From positions 744,001-808,000 of the forward strand of contig NW_027473327.1 in assembly GCF_050947335.1 (NCBI RefSeq): a stretch of 64,000 bases of DNA, written 5' to 3'. Position numbers and translations under genes: made by a program. The stretch comes from Megachile rotundata. Taxonomy: Eukaryota; Arthropoda; Insecta; Hymenoptera; Megachilidae. The notes under the pieces are model-generated. The model worked only from the letters and a program-made list of their open reading frames with translations, was not told where the DNA came from and ran no database searches. Below, piece after piece: positions 57,701-64,000 of this stretch (position 1 is its first letter; each line of letters starts with the position of its first letter).

Positions 57701-60700
57701 GTATGGTTGTGATTGAATGATTGTGAATGTACGATCGTGATTGTACGATTGCGATTGTATGATTGTGATTGTATGATTGAGATTGTATGATTGAGATTGT
57801 ATGATTGTGATTGTATGCTTGCGATTGTATGATTGTGATTGTATGATTGTGATTGTATGATTGTGATTGTATGATTGTGCTTGTATGATTGTGATTGTAT
57901 GATTAAGATTGTATGATTGTGATTGTATGATTGTGATTGTATGATTGTGATTGTATGATTGTGATAGTATGATTGTGATTGTATGATTGTGATTGTATGA
58001 CTGTGATTGTATGATTGTGATTGTATGATTGTTAAAGTATGATTGTGATGGTATGATTGTTAAAGTATGATTGTGATGGTATGATTGTGATTGTATGATT
58101 GTGATAGTATGATTGTGATTGTATGATTGCGATTGTATGATTGTGATTGTATGATTGCGATTGTATGAATGCTATTGTATGATTGTGATTGTATGATTGT
58201 GATTGTATGATTGAGATTGTATGATTGTGATTGTATGCTTGCGATTGCATGATTGTGATTGTATGATTGTGATTGTATGATTGTGATTGTATGATTGTGA
58301 TTGTATGATTGTGATTGTATGATTATGATTGTATGATTGTGATTGTATGATTGTGATTGTATGGTTGTGATTGTATGATTGTGATAGTATGATTGTGATT
58401 GTATGATTGTGATTGTATGACTGTGATTGTATGATTGTGATTGTATGATTGTGATTGTATGATTGTGAAAGTATGATTGTGATGGTATGATTGTGATTGT
58501 ATGATTGTGATTGTATGATTGTGATTGTCTGATTGTGGTTGTGCGATTGTGATTGTACGATTGTGATTGTACGATTGTTATTGAATGATTGTGATTGTAT
58601 GATTGTGATTGTATGATTGTATTTGCGAGATTGTATTTGGGATACTGTAATTGTATGATTGCGATTGTATGATTGCGGTTGTATGATTGTGATTGTATGA
58701 TTATGTATGTATGATTGTGATTGTATGATTGTATTTGGGAGATTGTATTTGGGAGATTGTAATTGTATGATTGCGATTGTATGATTGTGATTGTATGATC
58801 GTGATTGTATGATTGTGATTGTATGATTGTGATTGTATGATTGTGATTGTATGATTGTGATTGTATGATTATGGTTGTATGATTGTGATTGTATGATTGT
58901 GATTGTATGATTGTGATTGTATGATTGTGATTGTATGATTGTGAATGCATGATTGTGATAGTATGATTGTGATTGTATGATTGTGATGTATGATTGTAAT
59001 TGTATGATTATGATTGTATGATTGTGATTGTGTGATTGTGATTGTATGATTGTATTTGGGAGATTGTATTTGGGATATTGTAATTGTATGATTGCGATTG
59101 TATGATTGTGATTGTATGATTGTGATTGTATGATTGTATTTGCGAGATTGTATTTGGGATACTGTAATTGTATGATTGCGATTGTATGATTGCGATTGTA
59201 TGATTGTGATTGTATGATTATGTATGTATGATTGTGATTGTATGATTGTATTTGGGATATTGTAATTGTATGATTGCGATTGTATGATTGTGATTGTATG
59301 ATTGTGATGTATGATTGTAATTGTATGATTATGATTGTATGACTGTGATTGTATGATTGTGATGGTATGATTGTGATTGTATGATTGCGATCGTATGATT
59401 GTGATTGTATGATTATGATTGTATGATTGCGATTGTATGATTGCGATTGTATGATTGTGATTGTATGATTAAGTTTGTATTTTTGTGATTTTATGATTGT
59501 GATTGTATGATTGTGATTGTATGATTGTGATTGTATGATTGTGATTGTATGATTGTGATTGTATGATTGTGATTGTATGATTGCGATTGTATGAATGCGA
59601 TTGTATGATTGTGATTGCATAATTGTGATTGTATGATTGTGATTGTATGATTGTGATTGTCTGATTGTGGTTGTATGATTGTGATTGTATGATAGAGTCT
59701 GTATGATTGTGATTGTATGATTGCGATTGTATGATTGCGATTGTATGATTGCGATTGTATGATTGTGATTGTATGATTGTGGTTGTATGGTTGTGATTGT
59801 ATGATTGAGATTGTATGATTGTGATTGTATGATTGCGATTGTATGATTGCGATTGTATGATTGTGATTGCATGATTTTGAATGTATGATTGTGATTGTAT
59901 GATTGTGATTGTATGATTGTGATTGTATGATTGTGATTGTATGATTGTGATTGTATGATTGTGATTGTATGATTGTGATTGTATGATTGTGATTGTATGA
60001 TTGTGATTGTATGATTGTGATTGTATGATTGTGATTGTATGATTGTGATTGTATGATTGTGATTGTATGATTGTGATTGTATGGTTGTGATTGTATGATT
60101 GTGAATGTACGATTGTGATTGTACGATTGCGATTGTATGATTGTGATTGTATGATTGTGATTGTATGATTGTGATTGTATGATTGTATTTGGGAGATTGT
60201 ATTTGGGATATTGTAATTGTATGATTGCGATTGTATGATTGCGATTGTATGATTGTGATTACATGATTGTGATTGGATGATTGTGATTGTATGATTGTGA
60301 TTGTATGATTGTGATTGTATGAGTGTGATTGTGTGATTGTGGTTGTGCGATTGATATTGTACGATTGTGATTGTATGATTAAGATTCTATGATTGTGATT
60401 GCATGATTGCGATTGTATGATTGTGATTGCATGATTTCGAATGTATGATTGTGATTGTATGATTGTGATTGTATGATTGTGATTGTATGATTGTGATTGT
60501 ATGATTGTGATTGTATGATTGTGATTGTATGATTGTGAAAGTATGATTGTGATTGTATGATTGTGAAAGTATGATTGTGATTGTATGATTGTGATTGTAT
60601 GATTGTGATTGTATGATTGTGATTGTATGATTGTGATTGTATGATTGTGATTGTATGATTGTGATTGTATGATTGTGATTGTATGATTGTGATTGTATGA

Positions 60701-63700
60701 TTGTGATTGTATGATTGTGATTGTATGATTGTGATTGTATGATTGTGATAGTATGATTGTGATTGTATGATTGTGATTGTATGATTGTGATTGTATGATT
60801 GTATTTGGGAGATTGTATTTGGGAGATTGTATTTGGGAGATTGTAATTGTATGATTGCGATTGTATGATTGTGATTGTATGATCGTGATTGTATGATTGT
60901 GATTGTATGATTGTGATTGTATGATTGTGATTGTATGATTGTGATTGTATGATTATGGTTGTATGATTGTGATTGTATGATTGTGATTGTATGATTGTGA
61001 TTGTATGATTGTGAATGCATGATTGTGATAGTATGATTGTGATTGTATGATTGTGATGTATGATTGTAATTCTATGATTATGATTGTATGATTGTGATTC
61101 TGTGATTGTGATTGTATGATTGTATTTGGGAGATTGTATTTGGGATATTGTAATTGTATGATTGCGATTGTATGATTGTGATTGTATGATTGTGATTGTA
61201 TGATTGTGATTGTATGATTGTATTTGCGAGATTGCATTTGGGATACTGTAATTGTATGATTGCGATTGTATGATTGCGATTGTATGATTGTGATTGTATG
61301 ATTATGTATGTATGATTGTGATTGTATGATTGTATTTGGGAGATTGTATTTGGGATATTGTAATTGTATGATTGCGATTGTATGATTGTGATTGTATGAT
61401 TGTGATGTATGATTGTAAGTGTATGATTATGATTGTATGACTGTGATTGTATGATTGTGATGGTATGATTGTGATTGTATGATTGCGATCGTATGATTGT
61501 GATTGTATGGTTATGATTGTATGATTGCGATTTTTATGATTGCGATTGTATGATTGTGATTGTATGATTAAGTTTGTATTTTTGTGATTTTATGATTGTG
61601 ATTGTATGATTGTGATTGTATGATTGTGATTGTATGATTGTGATTGTATGATTGTGATTGTATGATTGTGATTGTATGATTGCGATTGTATGAATGCGAT
61701 TGTATGATTGTGATTGCATAATTGTGATTGTATGATTGTGATTGTATGATTGTGCTTGTCTGATTGTGGTTGTATGATTGTGATTGTATGATAGAGATTG
61801 TATGATTGTGATTGTATGATTGCGATTGTATGATTGCGATTGTATGATTGCGATTGTATGATTGTGATTGTATGATTGTGATTGTATGATTGTGATTGTA
61901 TGATTGTGATTGTATGATTGTGATTGTATGATTGTCATTGTATGATTGTGATAGTATGATTGTGATTGTATGATTGTGATTGTATGATTGTGATTGTATG
62001 ATTATGATTGTATGATTGCGATTGTATGATTGTATTTGGGTGATTGTATTTGGGAGATTGTATTTGGGAGATTGTAATTGTATGATTGCGATTGTATGAT
62101 TGTGATTGTATGATTGTGATGTATGATTGTAATTGTATGATTATGATTGTATGATTGTGATTGTATGATTGAGATTGTATGATTGTTATTGTATGCTTGC
62201 GATTGTATGAATGTGATTGTATGATTGTGATTGTATGATTGTGATTGTATGATTGTGATTGTATGATTGTGATTGTATGATTGTGATTGTATGATTGTGA
62301 TTGTATGATTGTGATTGTATGGTTGTGATTGAATGATTGTGAATGTACGATCGTGATTGTACGATTGCGATTGTATGATTGTGATTGTATGATTGAGATT
62401 GTATGATTGAGATTGTATGATTGTGATTGTATGCTTGCGATTGTATGATTGTGATTGTATGATTGTGATTGTATGATTGTGATTGTATGATTGTGCTTGT
62501 ATGATTGTGATTGTATGATTATGATTGTATGATTGTGATTGTATGATTGTGATTGTATGATTGTGATTGTATGATTGTGATAGTATGATTGTGATTGTAT
62601 GATTGTGATTGTATGACTGTGATTGTATGATTGTGATTGTATGATTGTTAAAGTATGATTGTGATGGTATGATTGTTAAAGTATGATTGTGATGGTATGA
62701 TTGTGATTGTATGATTGTGATAGTATGATTGTGATTGTATGATTGCGATTGTATGATTGTGATTGTATGATTGCGATTGTATGAATGCTATTGTATGATT
62801 GTGATTGTATGATTGTGATTGTATGATTGAGATTGTATGATTGTGATTGTATGCTTGCGATTGCATGATTGTGATTGTATGATTGTGATTGTATGATTGT
62901 GATTGTATGATTGTGATTGTATGATTGTGATTGTATGATTATGATTGTATGATTGTGATTGTATGATTGTGATTGTATGGTTGTGATTGTATGATTGTGA
63001 TAGTATGATTGTGATTGTATGATTGTGATTGTATGACTGTGATTGTATGATTGTGATTGTATGATTGTGATTGTATGATTGTGAAAGTATGATTGTGATG
63101 GTATGATTGTGATTGTATGATTGTGATTGTATGATTGTGATTGTCTGATTGTGGTTGTGCGATTGTGATTGTACGATTGTGATTGTACGATTGTTATTGA
63201 ATGATTGTGATTGTATGATTGTGATTGTATGATTGTATTTGCGAGATTGTATTTGCGAGATTGTATTTGGGATACTGTAATTGTATGATTGCGATTGTAT
63301 GATTGCGATTGTATGATTGTGATTGTATGATTATGTATGTATGATTGTGATTGTATGATTGTATTTGGGAGATTGTATTTGGGAGATTGTATTTGGGAGA
63401 TTGTAATTGTATGATTGCGATTGTATGATTGTGATTGTATGATCGTGATTGTATGATTGTGATTGTATGATTGTGATTGTATGATTGTGATTGTATGATT
63501 GTGATTGTATGATTATGGTTGTATGATTGTGATTGTATGATTGTGATTGTATGATTGTGATTGTATGATTGTGATTGTATGATTGTGAATGCATGATTGT
63601 GATAGTATGATTGTGATTGTATGATTGTGATGTATGATTGTAATTGTATGATTATGATTGTATGATTGTGATTGTGTGATTGTGATTGTATGATTGTATT

Positions 63701-64000
63701 TGGGAGATTGTATTTGGGATATTGTAATTGTATGATTGCGATTGTATGATTGTGATTGTATGATTGTGATTGTATGATTGTATTTGCGAGATTGTATTTG
63801 GGATACTGTAATTGTATGATTGCGATTGTATGATTGCGATTGTATGATTGTGATTGTATGATTATGTATGTATGATTGTGATTGTATGATTGTATTTGGG
63901 ATATTGTAATTGTATGATTGCGATTGTATGATTGTGATTGTATGATTGTGATGTATGATTGTAATTGTATGATTATGATTGTATGACTGTGATTGTATGA
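48734..64000. repeat. 15-kb macro-repeat, copy 3 (partial, rearranged)
   Basis: TTAAGTTTG markers at 49176, 51302, 53400, 56923, 59468 and 61567 give spacings 2,126, 2,098, 3,523, 2,545 and 2,099. Copy 1 has 2,098, 3,411, 2,462 and 2,098, so this copy has one extra 2.1-kb module near its start. Between 56.9 and 59.5 kb it resembles 25.5-28.0 kb, and after 59.5 kb it resembles 23.4-25.5 kb, so it is a mosaic of the two 4,657-bp paralogues. Private changes include GATAGAGTCTG near 59,695, GCGATTTTTATG near 61,527 (one extra base) and a doubled TTTGCGAG unit near 63,237-63,257. The block runs off the right end of the window. Confidence 0.78.
49690..53897. repeat. Tandem pair of 2.1-kb modules
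   Basis: Two adjacent modules run about 49,690-51,815 and 51,816-53,897. Landmark offsets are 2,098 for TTAAGTTTG (51,302/53,400), 2,112 for GATTTCGAATG (50,672/52,784) and 2,098 for TATTCGGGAG (51,083/53,181). TATTCGGGAG replaces TATTTGGGAG only in these two modules, so the second copy arose after that substitution. Macro-copies 1 and 2 have a single module at the equivalent place (15,914-18,012 and 30,795-32,879). Confidence 0.87.

Larger units (their letters stand above)
442..60443 (+). repeat. GATTTCGAATG marker units (14 copies)
   Basis: A TGCATGATTTCGAATG unit recurs at 442, 8285, 12242, 16871, 19989, 24367, 31752, 34856, 39416, 48085, 50672, 52784, 55888 and 60433. It is nearly always preceded by TTAAGATTCTATG about 40-55 bp upstream. 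The offsets 14,881 (16871/31752), 14,867 (19989/34856) and 15,049 (24367/39416) tie macro-copies 1 and 2 together. The copy at 442 ties the irregular left end to the same family. Confidence 0.85.
5741..61584 (+). repeat. TTAAGTTTGTATTTTTG marker units (24 copies)
   Basis: A pair of strongly diverged units, beginning ATTAAGTTTGTATTTTTG and continuing GTGATTTTATG, serves as a dispersed landmark. Starts: 5741, 8608, 9698, 12565, 15403, 17501, 20912, 23374, 25472, 28031, 28577, 30284, 32368, 35793, 38423, 40521, 43094, 43640, 46338, 49176, 51302, 53400, 56923, 59468 and 61567 (25 starts, one of each 546-bp pair being a recent duplicate). Each is preceded by two TGCG units or one, and followed by consensus units and then a TGCATAATTG unit in nearly all cases. 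The sequence is almost invariant between copies. The left 5.7 kb has only weaker relatives (TATATTTGTG near 1,515; TATTTTTGTG near 2,858 and 4,367). Confidence 0.85.
6976..62681 (+). repeat. Paired TTAAAG marker units, 28 bp apart (15 pairs)
   Basis: GATTGTTAAAGTATG occurs twice, 28 bp apart, with GTGATGGTATG between. First-member positions: 6976, 10961, 13772, 18722, 21924, 26581, 29686, 33589, 36973, 41630, 44763, 46832, 54621, 58032 and 62648. The pairing and spacing are the same in all 15. The TTA gives a TAA stop on the - strand, which is why many - strand frames end exactly here. In most copies a TGAATGCTATTG unit follows about 130-140 bp later. Confidence 0.87.
1..64000. repeat. 14-bp minisatellite array filling the window
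   Basis: The sequence is an unbroken head-to-tail array of ATTGTATGATTGTG (- strand CACAATCATACAAT), all in one orientation. The unit splits into two related parts, ATTGTATG and ATTGTG, so an ATTGT motif recurs alternately every 8 and 6 bp. Consensus GC content is 4/14 and the + strand consensus has no C. Common variants are TGCG for TGTG, TACG for TATG, TATGATTATG, GATAGTATG, GAAAGTATG, GAATGTACG, a 13-bp unit containing GATGTATG, and a divergent TTTGGGAG unit. These variants recur in fixed order, which gives the array its higher-order structure. No unique sequence longer than a few bases interrupts it, and neither array edge is in the window. A repeat this long and pure is typical of eukaryotic heterochromatin; the host species is unknown. 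Confidence 0.98.

Noticed and set aside
1..64000. CRISPR array
   Set aside because: The repeats are contiguous, with no unique spacers of constant length, and no cas genes are present.
1..64000. Telomeric repeat
   Set aside because: The unit lacks the G-run telomere pattern such as TTAGGG or TTTAGGG. The TTTGGGAG units are rare, embedded variants of the 14-mer.
1..64000. Plasmid or phage replication iterons
   Set aside because: Iteron arrays are a few hundred bases beside a rep gene. Here 64 kb of repeat has no associated gene.
1..64000. Transposable elements, tRNA, rRNA or other RNA genes
   Set aside because: I saw no non-satellite segment long enough to hold one. The near absence of C on the + strand also precludes the base-paired stems such genes need.
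1..64000. Hairpins or inverted repeats within the array
   Set aside because: The + strand is almost free of C and all units have one orientation, so self-complementarity is minimal apart from chance A-T pairing.
1..64000. His/Asn-rich metal-binding or structural repeat protein on the - strand
   Set aside because: The peptide identity in all three frames and the pure nucleotide-level periodicity argue against selection on protein. Real coding repeats normally keep a unit length divisible by three.

Overview
The whole 64 kb window is one tandem-repeat array. I see no gene, RNA gene, transposon, CRISPR array or stretch of single-copy sequence. The basic unit is 14 bp, + strand consensus ATTGTATGATTGTG. 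The + strand of the consensus has 3 A, 7 T, 4 G and no C, so all C residues sit in variant units. The unit is itself an imperfect dimer of an ATTGT-type motif (8 bp ATTGTATG plus 6 bp ATTGTG).

Uninterrupted satellite of this length with nested higher-order repeats points to a eukaryotic chromosome, for example pericentromeric, subtelomeric or heterochromatic DNA in a long-read assembly. The species cannot be told from this sequence.

Layout. (1) About 1-5,074: an irregular left region with more private variants, a looser 1.3-1.5 kb higher-order repeat, and the only runs of four and five TTTGGGAG-type units. (2) About 5,075-12,988: two tandem copies of a 3,957-bp block. (3) About 12,989-15,064: a connecting segment made of the same modules. 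(4) About 15,065-29,945 and 29,946-45,013: two tandem copies of a 14.9-15.1 kb macro-block, sharing private variants at fixed offsets. (5) About 45,014-48,733: a mosaic of pieces found elsewhere in the array. (6) About 48,734-64,000: a third, partial and rearranged macro-copy containing an extra 2.1-kb module.

Many long open reading frames exist on the - strand (up to 695 codons), but they follow from the repeat arithmetic. The - strand consensus has no stop codon, and because 14 is not a multiple of 3 all three - frames read the same cyclic 14-residue peptide QSQSYNHNHTITII. The + strand has TGA in every frame. I annotate no CDS.

The value of the window lies in its evolutionary record: a satellite growing at several scales at once (14 bp, 69-183 bp, 2.1 kb, 4 kb, 15 kb), with breakpoints that can be located. 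I did not find a gene-based biological system.
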